Shown one piece after another: positions 47,859-59,859 of a stretch of 64,000 nucleotides of DNA. The stretch spans positions 19,581,371 to 19,645,370 of the forward strand of contig JAJEKV010000008.1 in assembly GCA_021234155.1 (NCBI GenBank), in the 5' to 3' direction. Below the pieces are notes generated by a model. It was not told the DNA's origin. It saw only the letters and a list, made by a program, of their open reading frames with translations, and did no database searches. A program made the translations under genes and the position numbers. Position 1 is the first letter of the stretch. Every line of letters begins with the position of its first letter. This DNA comes from Isoetes taiwanensis (taxonomy: Eukaryota > Streptophyta > Lycopodiopsida > Isoetales > Isoetaceae).

Positions 47859-47913
47859 TATCACTAGGGTTTTCCTCAGAAAAGGCAAAGGTGAGGTTTT
47901 TAATCCGGTGATA
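47859..47913. other. Conserved nested hairpin, copy at 47.9 kb
   Basis: TATCAC (47859-47864) pairs with GTGATA (47908-47913). The inner stem is weaker than in the other copies. Confidence 0.6.
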
Positions 47914-48000
47914 AGCTTTCGGCCGGTACATCAACCACTCATCTATTAGCATTGTATTTTTGGGGTCCAAATGATATAATTGGATTTTCCCTTTATTTTT

Positions 48001-48035
48001 AGTGGGTAGTTACGCGTAGTGTGCGGCTACCCACT
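48001..48035. other. Hairpin AGTGGGTAG / CTACCCACT
   Basis: A perfect 9-bp stem with a 17-nt loop. The equivalent 8-bp stem lies at 16148-16178 in the split family A copy. Confidence 0.85.
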
Positions 48036-48130
48036 CCCTCGATAGAAAAAATCTGCTGAGATGAATGAGAAGCCTATCTAGAGGCGGTTTGTTGGTTTCA
48101 TCGCGAGCCCCATCCTAGAATAGCCTAAAT

Positions 48131-48162
48131 CTAACCTTTGGCATAGTGAGACCAAAGGTTAG
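48131..48162. other. Perfect 11-bp hairpin
   Basis: CTAACCTTTGG (48131-48141) and CCAAAGGTTAG (48152-48162) around a 10-nt loop, just beyond the end of family A. Confidence 0.9.
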
Positions 48163-48598
48163 CCAAAACTCATAAATTATAATACCACTTGTAGGCCTTA
48201 GTGTTCATAGTTTGCCACATTCCTAACATTGTCTTCAAGCGTGAGTCAGGCTGCATCAATCGGATCACTGCATGAGTCGGTCACAGCGATTAATGTTTCC
48301 AAAGATAAGCGACATCTTATCCGGTTTGCTTAATGGTGTATGTAGAAGTCCAAGAACATCAATACATGGGCCTCACGCTACAGCCCAGGGTGAAATAGGT
48401 TCTCAAAAATATGGCCTTAAGCCATTATAATACCGGAACCTCCTTCGATCCAACATCCTTCTTAAAGCCATGGCATGCACAACTTCACCTTCAATTTTGG
48501 ATCATAATATCGACTACCATATTCACGGATATGGGATTGACCTCGCTTGCTCCTTTCGGACAAAAGGGGCCACATGTTATTATACTTGGCATATTAAG

Positions 48599-48680
48599 CA
48601 TTATTAGACATCCTATATTTCAAGATAGATTAGATGTGATCATTATTAGACATCATATATTTCAATATAGATTAGATGGT
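48599..48680. repeat. Two-copy 42-bp tandem repeat
   Basis: CATTATTAGACATC starts both copies (48599 and 48641), each ending ATAGATTAGATG. Confidence 0.9.
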
Positions 48681-48689
48681 TTTGGATTG

Positions 48690-49480
48690 GAGAAAATGTA
48701 GCAGGATTGCCAAAATTGGCCTCTCGAGGCTTTGGGATCTGTTGGTTTCGATACATTACTACTAGCACTTGTCAAGGGAGGTTGGGCTAATTGAATATCC
48801 TAATTATGCAACTTGTAAACCCATATAACCACGGTAAAGAATCAATCTTTATTTCCATTAAATATCCAACAAATGTGAAAGACAAATCATATAATACATA
48901 TATATACATCCAAATATCCAAAGATATACAATTTTCACAATCTATCGGATATACACCTAACTATGAGGAAGGCCTTCCATTAGAGAGCTCCTAATCCTAT
49001 CGGGGCCTCTAACCCGGTGTCTCGGCTGTCTGCTACACTTTCGACTCCATCCAGATACTTCTTACATCAGCACGGGGTTAGTCCTAAAGACTAAGTGGGG
49101 GTTTGAGCATTCTAGGAACTATTCATTCATAACAACATACCCATAGCACCTATGCAAGCTTACCAAATAGTCCCTCATCCAACCAACCCGTTGGTATGCA
49201 TAGATATACCATAATAACACCTCATATTCCTTGCATTACCAATCTCATCGCATCTGATTGCCTACTTGGGTTCTAATATGCCATTCCCGGGCTGAGGCCA
49301 CATGCCAATCTGGTGGGGTTTGCTTCATGTGTACTTACCCATCTACTACGTCCAGCCTTTGGAAGACCACTCGCCATGTATACGACAAAGAATCTAGCAC
49401 GGATAACAATGTTCGATCTCCCACACCATAAATGCCAATGGACCCGAGGAGATGCGATATTGCATCCCGACCCTGGAGAT
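48690..49480. other. No gene seen
   Basis: No recognisable motif. Short frames only. Confidence 0.5.
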
Positions 49481-49489
49481 TATGCATTA

Positions 49490-52400
49490 TGTAGCCTTGC
49501 TCCTTCTCTCTCTAGTGCCACTCCCGTGTTTCTCTCTAGCATGCTTTCTCTCTCTAGAATTCGCTCTCACAGTGGTTGCACAATCCTTTCTTCCTTGTTT
49601 CATCCTTCCTCCTGGCACAGTTTGTCTCCTTTGGGCCTTCTAGCCATTGTCCTTGCACATTTTTCCTCTCCCTGTGGTACTTTAGCCAGACACTCTCTCT
49701 CTAGGGTTTTGTCAAAGGCGACTCTGACCACGCTTCTGGTTGTGTCTAGCGTTGCGTTGTAGATTCCACCACCACCAGCAGCAGCATGCGCTTGGTGTGT
49801 TGCATTGAAGCCTAGGTTCTGGTTCTAAGTCCTCAAGCTATATTCTCTCTCTAGACTCAAGGCCAAGAGCTCGAACAGCCCACCTTCCAACTCCTTCCCA
49901 TTCCAAAAGAATTACGGCAATGGCCCAGAAATTGAACCCCACCCATAGGGCTGAACCCCCCCCATGCCAACCACTAAGGATGGGCATTCTCTATGCTTTC
50001 CTTTTTTAATCTTTGATTCCCTAAATACTCCTTATGTCGCACTAATCTTTATGCTTTCCCTTTTAATCTTTGGAGTCCCTAAATACTCCTTGTACACTTT
50101 TAATTGACTTCTTGACCTTGCGGACTCAATCAACAATAGCCGCTTATGTACCCCTCTACCCAAACCCCCACTGGATGGAGACACCCCTCAAGCCACAACC
50201 CAAACCCGAGGCCATGCCCATTGCCCCAGTTGCCAGCGCATGCCTCCAGCCTACCAATCTTAGGCCGGGATGAGCCAGCCGGAGAATCAAGCGGATGGTC
50301 CTCCACATAAGCGGCTCCGACTAGGCAGCAAGAACAAGAAAGAAAGAAAGAAAAAAAGGATGATTTTTATATCGTCCCTTTGAGACCAAAGGGAGGCCAC
50401 TTCCATGAGGAGAGGTAAAGCGCCAAAGGCCCAATCAAGCGAGATGGGCCAGGAGGAGATTGATTGCTATTCCGATTCCATGGCGGACCGACCTGAGGGC
50501 AATGACCTTGAAAAAGCGGAGGCAGCAATCGCATGCAACATGACCAGTGCAGACTTGGCACAAGAGATCTAGTCCTCCGGCCCCATGTTCTCGGAAGACA
50601 AGCGGTAGGAGAGAGAGGCAGCGGCTGCGAGAGATGGAGGCGTACACAACAAGCGGAAGAGGACATGTTTTGGCACACTTGAAGAACAATAGCGAAGCAA
50701 GATCTTGGCGACCTCGGGCTCGTGTGGACTCCTCTCCACCATCATAGACACCATGGCACAAGATAGGCTGACGTGCTGATCAGGAGACAAAGAGGCAACC
50801 ATCTCCCGCCTCAATCGAGGAAGTTGCGGAGGCCCTTCCACCATCATGCAAAGCGTCACGAGGCGCCTTTGAAGCGAGTCGATTCCAGTTGAAGCGAAGG
50901 GGGCGATCTCAACTCGGTTGCCGCCGATATGGGCGTTCATCTTCCTCATGGAAACATGGGAGCATGCTGGACATAGACTACGACTTACCCGAGGATCCCA
51001 TCGCTACTCGGTCTTCAACAAATGCAGGGAAGGGGGGCACGGAAGGAATTCGCCTTCTACTACCGGACAGCCACATCCGCAGTTAATTTCCACATGTAAG
51101 ACATACAAACATAATAGGTACACGTGGGTGCGTGTGCAAAATTGCAATGGTAGCCCTCTTTGTGGCGGCCTGCTACTTCCCATCCGAGAACAACTTCTAT
51201 CACAACTATCCGGGTGTGGATATGTTGGAGCTCTATGTCGATCTATCACGATGACATACGGGACCTGTGCGGAGGGTAGGGTCATGCTAGTTGGAGACTT
51301 CAATGCCCCCAACGACCTGAAACAACCAGATTTGACCCTCTAGCGGATGATGTGTTGCGGTTGAGCCTTGAAGGAGCTTGACCACGGGCATCAATTGACA
51401 TTGGTCACCGGCGCTATGGGGAGGCGGTATTCTTTGCTTTCTGCCGGTATCTTTAACCTAGTGATTTGCAATGGACTAGCACAATGGACATCCTCCAGCC
51501 AACACACTTGTGGCGGGAGAACCGAGGAGGTGGGTCAGTGGTAGACTATGTTTTGGTGGCGAAAGCGGGACATGCATCTGCGTCAAACATTTTTCGAGTG
51601 GGAGCGGCTGGTAGGGATGAGGAGGTGGACTCGGACCACCTGCGGCTCTACTAAACTAGCTTGGCGGGTTGTTCAGGGCCTTTGTCAACATCTCCTTATG
51701 CCCGGCTCGGGCCCGGACTATGAGTGCACTCTTACTTACTCCCGGATGCTTCACGGAGGATGGCAAGAAGCATCTCACAATGCTCAATATTTGGAAGCCA
51801 GCGGCGAGGGGGCTCATTGGCGTCCCTCGGGGCTCTTTGCGGGACGGGTGTTTTGAAAGAATTGCCCTACGGCAAACCGCAAAGAACTCTGACTTTCCGC
51901 GTGGCTTCGTGGTTGTTTGAGTGCAAAGAGCATAAGCAGCTGGCTCAGCCAAATCCGGACCCTGCTCATTTCGGATGTAGTCAAAGCAATCTGCTTGCTT
52001 ACTTCCTTAAATCGATCGCAGAGTCGCGAAGAAGCGCCAAATCTTTGGCTCGCATGGAAATCCACGGATACGCTCTGCGGCTGGGATGTAGTCAAGCAAT
52101 GCAGCACTTTCCTTAAAATTTGGAAAGGCCGAGGGTACGTGCGTGACCCATCAACGAAATGTTCTTCCTCTAGAGCGTCATCCCGAGGACATACGGTGAG
52201 GAGAGTGCTTGAGGCGATCGCAGCCCCGCGGGAAATATCACTCCGGTTAGTGGGGCAATACCTCACAGCTTGACTCTACAACCATGAGGGTGCACGAGGC
52301 GGCATTACCCCCAACAAGGCGATGCTTGGAAATCCGCAGGCGGAGGTATCCTGCTTGGTACACCAGCGTCTAGCCAATGGAAAAGCACCCGAAACCTTGA

Positions 52401-54452
52401 TGGCATGCGAGTTACTCAAGTAGGCGGGACCATCCATGTACTTAAGTCTTGGTGACATGTTCAATAAAGCATTGCGAGGAGGTTTTCCCTTAATGGACCA
52501 CTAATGGGTTGTCCCAATCTACAAAGGCCGGGGAACCCATATTGCACGGCCAATTCTTGGTCCTGTGATCAGCTTTCGATGTTTTGCCTTGACTCCTGTG
52601 AGAATCGATGGGGGAAGCGGCCGAGTCGCGACACTCATACAAGCGAGATTGATAGAGGCACTCAACCATAGATCATATCTTCAGCTGGGACTACGGTTGA
52701 GGATGGCGAGGGGCGGCAAGATCGTATTGTTGCTTCATAGACCTCGCCAAGGTTTTGATCGTGCCTCCGGAAAGGCGTGGGCAAGGTTGCGGCGACTAGA
52801 CATCCTGCCCGAGCGCAAAAGCAGCGATTAATGCAGGTTATATAGAGACGTACCTTGCCGGTGGTGCAATAGCAGACCAACCATTGAGAGCATTATGAGT
52901 CCGCCGGTGCCCTCTCTCTCCCACACTATTTGACACGTATATTGATCGGTAGGGAGAGATGGCTCGTGATAATGGATCTGTTGGGGCTCACCTCATATAC
53001 CCGGATCATCCCGGTGACTGATCTATCGCGTGATGTGTACCTTTTTAGCACACGCACTTTCGAGGCGGACAAACAGCGCCATCTCGATGTCTGGACATAT
53101 TTTGCGGGTAATTGACATGTCGCGTCAAGTTAATAAAACTAAAAGGTAGTTACGATATGGCACCTTGCGTCGGCCAAGGCCTCCAATCCTCATATCGCGG
53201 CCAAAATGTTGAAATGGTATTAAAACACAAATATTTAGGGGTGCCAGGTTCAGTGACCATGAGCGGGACAATTCAATAAATTTACTTGGTACGGCGGGTT
53301 GGAAAACACTATGCAATGAAACAATAGCCACAAAGGCGGTACGTATGATTGGGCCTGATTTACCTGACCAGTGCTAGTAGAACTTTTATGCTTTATGCAG
53401 CGATTAAATTCTGGGGCGGTGATTTCCCTCGCCACTTAGAATGACTTGGGCCGAGGTGCAAAAGCTTTCTTGTACGCGGGCCACACAGGGGTGAAGTCCC
53501 GCAGTCCCATACAAGATCTTGTTGCGACGAGTTTCTGCACTCTTCAAGAGGGGCCATTGATAGACACATGCGTCTACTTCTAGAAGGTGGTGGGGCATAG
53601 GCGATACCGTCTCCTAACCTGCAACACACTATGGCAATGGGGCCTGATGCCTAAAAGCACAACTGGCGGGGAAAAGAAGGCTTCGATTCTTTGGCGGATG
53701 GAATGTCGCGAGAGAGCACATGTGCATCAGAAGTGCAAAAGCGGAGGCGGTCCTTGCCGATCTCGAGGCAGTGCAGCAGCGCATACTTCCTCGATGGCTA
53801 TGGGATGCGGCACCCTTGAGCGAGGTCAAAGGCGGCATATTATCAGCGCCACATCAATTCCATGTTAGGCTGACCCGCCGCGCTACACCGCACTCATACA
53901 CCCATGAAAAAGCGCGAGATCCATTGCCTCTATATCATACGGTGTATACCATCTTAGTTGAGAGCGGGGGAGGAGTAGGTTGGGGGCTGTGTCGGGGAGA
54001 GGCTTTATCCAACTTATTTACCCGGAGTTGGAAATTTTGTGGAAGGCAGATGTTACATCCTTGAGTTGTCCAGAGCATATGATGACATTAGGATCACGCT
54101 ATCTTCGAGAGAGCTGAGTAAAGATCTTTGCTTGACCCACTGCATGAATCTTGAAACGCGGGCTTGTGATGCGAAGGTTGGGCTCCTTACATTGAGATCA
54201 TGGATAAATTAAATTGATAAATTTCGGTCTCCGGGCACTTACGATATATGTACATAATTACGTCTATATTTTATTTGTATTTGTATTTATACGGTTGGCA
54301 ATGAACCTATTCTATCCGCGATTTTTCCCTAAACTTGACCCTTTAGAAGGAAGGGTTTTTTAACGAAACGAGTAATAAACATTCGCCCTCTGTTTTACAG
54401 GTCAGTAGGCCAATTAGTGCCAGTATGCGATAAAAACTATATTCTATTCTAC
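49490..54452 (+). pseudogene. LINE, near full-length but frame-broken
   Basis: The leader carries at least four TTCTCTCTCTAG blocks (49500-49860). An ORF1-like region (about 50070-50900) is interrupted. The APE-type endonuclease follows at about 50930-51660: FLMETWEHAG, MLVGDFNAPN (51290) and, in another frame, VVDYVLVAKAG with SDHLRLY. The reverse transcriptase region (about 52240-53120) keeps VVPIYKGRG, an indel-damaged motif A (RQGFDRASG) and a damaged motif C before VYLFSTRTFEADKQRHLD. A C-terminal part (53280-54100) matches the 3.4-kb remnant. The 3' end is GATAAAAACTATATTCTATTC. At least ten shifts or stops make it inactive as written. Confidence 0.85.
50918..51654 (+). pseudogene. LINE endonuclease (APE-type) domain
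   Basis: The catalytic signatures are visible in order: ETW near the start, GDFNA at about 51293-51307, and SDH at about 51633-51641. The last lies in a different frame from the first two. This domain nicks target DNA to prime reverse transcription. Confidence 0.75.
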
Positions 54453-54986
54453 TAGTTATGGTGCGTTCGTACCAGTAACTAATTTGAAAAGATGTGGATA
54501 AGTAAAGCAACCTCACCATTTAGAAATTGCTACAGATCTTTTGAAGAGCATACTAGCCTAAAAGTGAATTTAAAAGTATAGTAACATTTGCACAGGGTGG
54601 TAGAGCTTAAATAAATTGGATGTTAGTATTTCTTTTCTATAGGGATGGTGGTTGTATTTGAAGTTGTAGCTTTTTGAACTTAAATGTAGTAGCACGAAAC
54701 ATTTTTCTATACCTGCATGTACTATAAGAGTGAGTGGAAATGGGTGTAGATAGACCATTAATTGTTAAAAGTCGAACATGGATGTCACCTTTGTGAAATT
54801 AGCTAATGATGAGGAGGAGGTCCATGATTTATAGAGCTAACGTGAGCTATTTTTGGTTGGATACTGTTATATGATGCCAAACAAAATGAATTTGACTAAA
54901 TTAGATGTTGGAAACTTTTGTTTTATTATAATATTATTATAATATAATATTTGCTAATATAGAATAGAATATGGAGAGAGAACATT

Positions 54987-55106
54987 GGGCTATGTGTAGT
55001 GAACTTTATATTTTTAAGTTGATGGTCTATAAAACGGGATTGAGCTATGTGTAATGAACTTTATATCTTAAGTCGAGGGTTTATAAGATGGGATAGAGCC
55101 ACGTAA
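54987..55106. repeat. Two-copy ~57-bp tandem repeat
   Basis: GAGCTATGTGTAATGAACTTTATAT and a near-identical preceding copy, each followed by AAGT.GA.GGT.TATAA. Confidence 0.75.
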
Positions 55107-55560
55107 TAGTTGTTTTTGTGGATAAAGATGTATGAACTTTGGATATTAGATATTTGCTAGTATGGAAAAGAGAAGGTTGGGTTTTATGATATTATTTTCA
55201 CATGTGCAGGTACAATGCTTGTTGGATTTTAGTTCACATGCATCGATGCGTGTTAGGAAGAACTTTATGTTGATTTGACAGTGCTTAGCCCACAAATGTT
55301 ACAATGAGAAGGTTTGTATAGTGATCCCTAGATAAACACATGTGGTGCAAGCAAGGTTTACTATTGGACATTTTGGTTTTATGCTTTGACATCCCATCTA
55401 TAAGCCTATATAGTTTTACGTTGACATCACGTCTATAAGCTTTATACAATTGGGCATTTTGGTTTATACAATTGAACATTTTTGGTTTTACGGTTGGCCT
55501 CCCATCACTTATGAACCTATAACAAAAGAGTTATTGTATTCACCACCATCTCTCTTTTGT

Positions 55561-55581
55561 TTTTTTTTTTTTTTTTTTTTT
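55561..55581 (-). repeat. T-run, possible poly(A) tail of a minus-strand retroelement
   Basis: Twenty-one T followed by GGGGGCAATAGTGG. The layout resembles the inverted retroelement terminus at 38.83 kb. Confidence 0.5.
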
Positions 55582-55788
55582 GGGGGCAATAGTGGATAGA
55601 TAAGCTCCCAAATAAATTTTTGTGAATTAAGTTGAAGTAGTTAAAATCATAGTTAAGTATTTTTGCAAATTTTTATTTCAAAAATGTAGATATGTATTAC
55701 CATAAAATCTAAAAATAGAAAAGAATCATTGAAAGCCCCAATCGTATGAAGGTTTAATGGTTAAGAATAGGTCTTTTTCAACTTTAGT

Positions 55789-56080
55789 GGTTTAGATTGA
55801 TATAACAATTGTAGCGGATCTACTATTGGAGAATTTTATCTATCTTTTACGATCCACATTTGGACCATGATGCACTATGGTGATCCTCCTATATAGATTT
55901 GCATTCTTTTTATCACATCGATGTCAAAAACCGGTTTAGATTGATATAATGAGTATGGTAGGATCTACTATTGGAGAATTTTATCTATATATTTTTACGA
56001 TCCACATTTGGACCATGATGCACTATGGTGATCTCTATATAGATTTGCATTCTTTTTATAAGCATCACGATGTCAAACCA
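55789..56080. repeat. Two-copy ~144-bp tandem repeat
   Basis: GGTTTAGATTGATATAA begins both copies (55789 and 55933). GGATCTACTATTGGAG and GGACCATGATGCACTATGG are shared exactly. Confidence 0.92.
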
Positions 56081-57399
56081 CGGAGTTCACAACTTCATAC
56101 AATTGTAGCGCTTGTGGAATAAAGAGGTATACACCGCTTCACAAATAAATGCCTCTTAAATTATACTTAGAAACTTCTATTAATATTCATGCACATCTAC
56201 AATTTGCCCATTATTAATAATTAGATTCAGGTCCAATGCCACTTTGAAAATAGATAATGCGCATTTCCGGCCGAGATTATTTACTATGCTCAAAAAAATA
56301 ATATACCTGACAAGTTTACTGCGGATCTTTATAAGGGTTCATATCTAGTTCACATGCTTGTTTGCACATGATATACCCAATGAAGAAGCGTTACCCGATG
56401 TCCACGGTTGATTAACGGCACCCAAATGAGACAATCATGTGGGCACATGCATATCCTGATTCAGGATGAAGAAATGTTAACATGAATCTCATAGTTCATA
56501 TGAGGCATATAGGTGTTACAATTCCTGTAGACTTGTAGCTGAACATCGGCTATAACATAATCATGTTCTTTTAGTAAATGAAAGTGTCACAATTCTGTGG
56601 ACACACTTAATTTACCTCATCTTCTTTAATTCTTAAATAACTATTTGTGATCATATTATTAGCAAAGAGGCCCTTGCCAGTCAGCGAAGGCGAGCCGCGA
56701 GGATAAAACTGTTGAAAAAAAGCTGAAACTCTATTTTTTTCTCAAAGCGTAGAAAAAACCATGCTCATGCAAATTGAGACAAAACCCGAGTTACCAAAGA
56801 ACATGGAAATGCACCTACATCTTAGTTTTCACTTGAGGAGACATCCTTTTTAGTCTTAATAAAATTTTATAAATTTTAGCGGCTAGTTTTCAATGTGTAT
56901 AGGCACTTTACTAATTGTCATGATGTAACGAAAGAGCGAGGATTACAGGTCAAAGGCCTTGGAAACAAAAGAATGCATCAATTATCTATATGTGTATTGT
57001 TCTTGGAAACGCTATGATTTGGCATACACGAATATTTGAAACCCAAATTTTTAAATCACAATGTACATCAATCAAACTACTTTCAAGAAAAGAACTTAAA
57101 AGCAAGCCCATGATCATTGAGGTTCACCGTGTATTGCCTTTTTAAAGGGGTCTTTTAATATGTGGATTTAACTCTTTTTGGCCTTAATAGATGGGCCACA
57201 AAGCACAAACCATTCAATATCGGCAAAGGCGTTGGGCGATCAGCGGTGCACCATTTCCTCATTATCAAACTTGTGAATCAACCCAGTCTTTGTGCTTTGC
57301 CATACACCCTGAGCAAATTATCAAGACTTATGACTTAGATCCTACTCTTTTCCTATCGTTGTTCTAGAGATAAAACTTTGAAATCACCTTGGCGGCGGA

Positions 57400-59853
57400 C
57401 CTCGAGGAACAACCTTCCCGTAATCAATGGTTTTGATCACGGTGCAAGGAACCTGGCGGCTCATGCGTCCACAGAGACCACAGCACAAGCCCACATGCGG
57501 TCGAGCCGATCTTAAGCGTCTTCCTTAAAAAGCTAAAAAGCGGTACATTGCGGCACATCAAGGAAATGTTTTATCTCACGGGCGTCACCCCGAGTTAACC
57601 ACGGCGGGTTTAGCAGAAAGCGATGCGACCCCGGGGAACATCACTCCCAGAACAGTAAGGCAATACTTTACGCGGTATCGACCACCGGGGTGCACATGCG
57701 GCACTACCCGCAAGAAGGCGATCTTTGGAAATCCGCAGTCGGGCGTGGAACAAGGCTTCTGACGTCTTGCAATGGGAAAGCGGACACAGGATGGCATGCG
57801 GTGGCGGGAATTGCTTAAGTGGGCTGAGGTAGTCCATAATACGGTCTTTGTGGCCTTGTTCAGCAAGGCATTCTGGGAAGGCTTCGTCTGATGGACCAAT
57901 AGCGGTTGTTCCCATCTATAAGGCGAGGTGACCCTTGCTTGCCCGGCTGATTCTGGGAACAATCATGGTGAGTTGGTGTTTGCAAAGTACTTCTTTGCGG
58001 GATTCTCGGCGGCGGTTAGTAGGCGGAAGCGGCGAAGATACGGGCCCTCGCGAGGCGGGATTGGACCTGCGACGCGCTCAACCATTGACCACATATTCAC
58101 ATTGCGAGCTCACGGTTGAAGGCGGCGGAGACATGCGTCGGGATCTATATTGTTGCCCGTGGATTTTGCAAAGGCATTTGACAGCGTGCCTCGGGGAAAA
58201 ACTGTAAAGGCCGAAGATTCTGCGGCAATTTGCGGGGGGTTCCGGTAGATTTGCGAGAATGCGGTCGTCTGACTTTATGAAGATCTTCCGGGTGGAGTTC
58301 TTGTGGAGCAAACCCAACCATTTGATAGTAGTGTCGGGGTTAGCCCGGGGATGCCCTCTCTCCCCAGCATTGTTTGGGCTTTACATTGATCAGTGGAGAG
58401 GCTGAAACTGGCGATAATAGAGGCGGCGGGGCTCACCTTCTACAGTCATCCCGGCGGTTAATATATATATGCTGATGATGCTTGGACCTCTAACTTACAC
58501 ACGGCGGACGTACAGCGACATCTACGATGCCTGGACACATTTTGTCAGCGGCGTATATCCCAGCTTGGCGGCGAGGACTGGGTAGTTTTCATATCATCTT
58601 CCGCGGCGGTAGGATCCCTCCTTGGATTCTGCAGGGCCGGGAATGTGGAAGTAGCATCCACATACAAATGATATTTGGGAATTAGGTTTAGTCTACTATG
58701 CTGCTGGGACACATCCATGCGACTCACAGGGATTCTGGTGAGTTGGAAAGCACTATATGCGATACAAAACAATAGTCATAGGCGAGGTTGTATGATTGGA
58801 CCCATCAGTCACACTGTTCAAAGTCTTAGTGGAGCTGTCCTTTTATCTGAGGGTTGAGAGTATAGGGCGGTAGTATCCCTGCGCTACTTGGAATGACTTG
58901 GGCAGTGCGAGAAAGCCTTCTTGATGCGAGCACTAGAGGGTGGAAGTCACGGTCCATATCAAATTCTCTTGCGACTTGAGTTCTTGCCTCTTGAGGCCCT
59001 TGATCGCCACATTATGCATTTACCGGAAGGTGAATTGGCATGGGCGATGCTGCGTCTCCCAGCTTTAAACATATGCGTAGCGGGGCCTAGCGCCTGAGGC
59101 ACAGCACGGAGGAAAAGGCTCAATGGATGGCTAGATGGAGTAATGCTTGAGAACGCGAGGTGCATACATGTCTGTGAGCGGGGTCGCCCATAGCTTGAGG
59201 CAATATCTTGGCGCTTGCTTCATCCAGCAGCTTTGGGATGCAGCGCCCTTGAAGCGAGGTCAAAACGGCACATACAGGCGCCACATAAATCCACACATTG
59301 GAGCGAGGCCACAATGCTACTGCGCACCCACTTGCCCATGAAGAAGCCTTGAGACTCATTGCCTCCGATACGCCTGAGGCACATCATCTTGGTGGAGCGA
59401 GCGGATGGATTGGTGAGCCACGCGTCGGGGACGAACTTTCTGTCAATCGCGCCAAATGGGAGTCGTGAGGGGATGAATCTCCTTACCCTTCAAAGTTGCC
59501 CGGCCTTATGATCAAATCGGGGCCTATCTTTGAGTTGGTGGGGCACGGCCCGGCCTTCCACATGTGACGTGAGCACGGCATCCGTCACGGATGCTAGGAT
59601 CATACCGAGGAGGTCGGCGGACATCACGAGGATCAGCTATGTCACCGAACGCTGCCCGGCATGTACATACATTTATTTCATGATGATGTATGCTTATGCA
59701 GTTTGGCGGCGATGCTATTCGCGCCACGGTTTTCCCTGAAAACCCTTGGTGAGGGTTTTTAACGGACGATGGCAAAGTTTCTTGCTGGCTCCTTCACAGG
59801 TCCCATAGGTAGATTGGTCTCGATGGGCCGATAAAAACTATTCTATTCTATTA
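57400..59853 (+). pseudogene. LINE, 5'-truncated and frame-broken, same family as 49.5-54.5 kb
   Basis: Reverse transcriptase blocks are recognisable across several frames: RSTIDHIFTLRAH, the motif A remnant near FDSVPRG, DALSPALFGLYIDQ and a YADDA-type motif C near 58470. Post-core blocks follow (SWKALYAIQNN near 58745, EKAFLMRAL near 58915, RTHLPMKK near 59325). The 3' untranslated end resembles the other copy and finishes GATAAAAACTATTCTATTC. Compared with the 3.5-kb remnant, several CAG triplets read CGAG. No endonuclease part is seen, so the copy is 5'-truncated or starts upstream in unrecognisable sequence. Confidence 0.82.
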
Positions 59854-59859
59854 CATTCC

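Larger units (their letters stand above)
47097..48121 (+). repeat. Repeat family A, longest uninterrupted copy (~1 kb)
   Basis: Begins at a decayed ATTCTAGAAT followed by AGGCGAGCATG and ends GCGAGCCCCATCCTAGAAT, giving imperfect inverted termini. The first ~350 bp are partly repeated in tandem from about 47455. The second half holds the nested hairpin and AGTGGGTAG/CTACCCACT. A frame at 47728-47949 includes SFVQAPCREAITRVFLRK, whose relative occurs at 16.3 kb. Whether it is translated is unknown. Confidence 0.75.
54453..57400. other. AT-rich spacer with small tandem repeats; no gene
   Basis: Contains tandem copies at 54987-55106 and 55789-56080 and a T-run at 55561-55581. I see no coding sequence. 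Confidence 0.6.

Noticed and set aside
47477-47911. The 144-residue frame across family A as a gene
   Set aside because: It crosses the repeat boundary palindrome and is not preserved in other copies. Only the short VQAPCR...ITRVF part recurs, in a different frame context.
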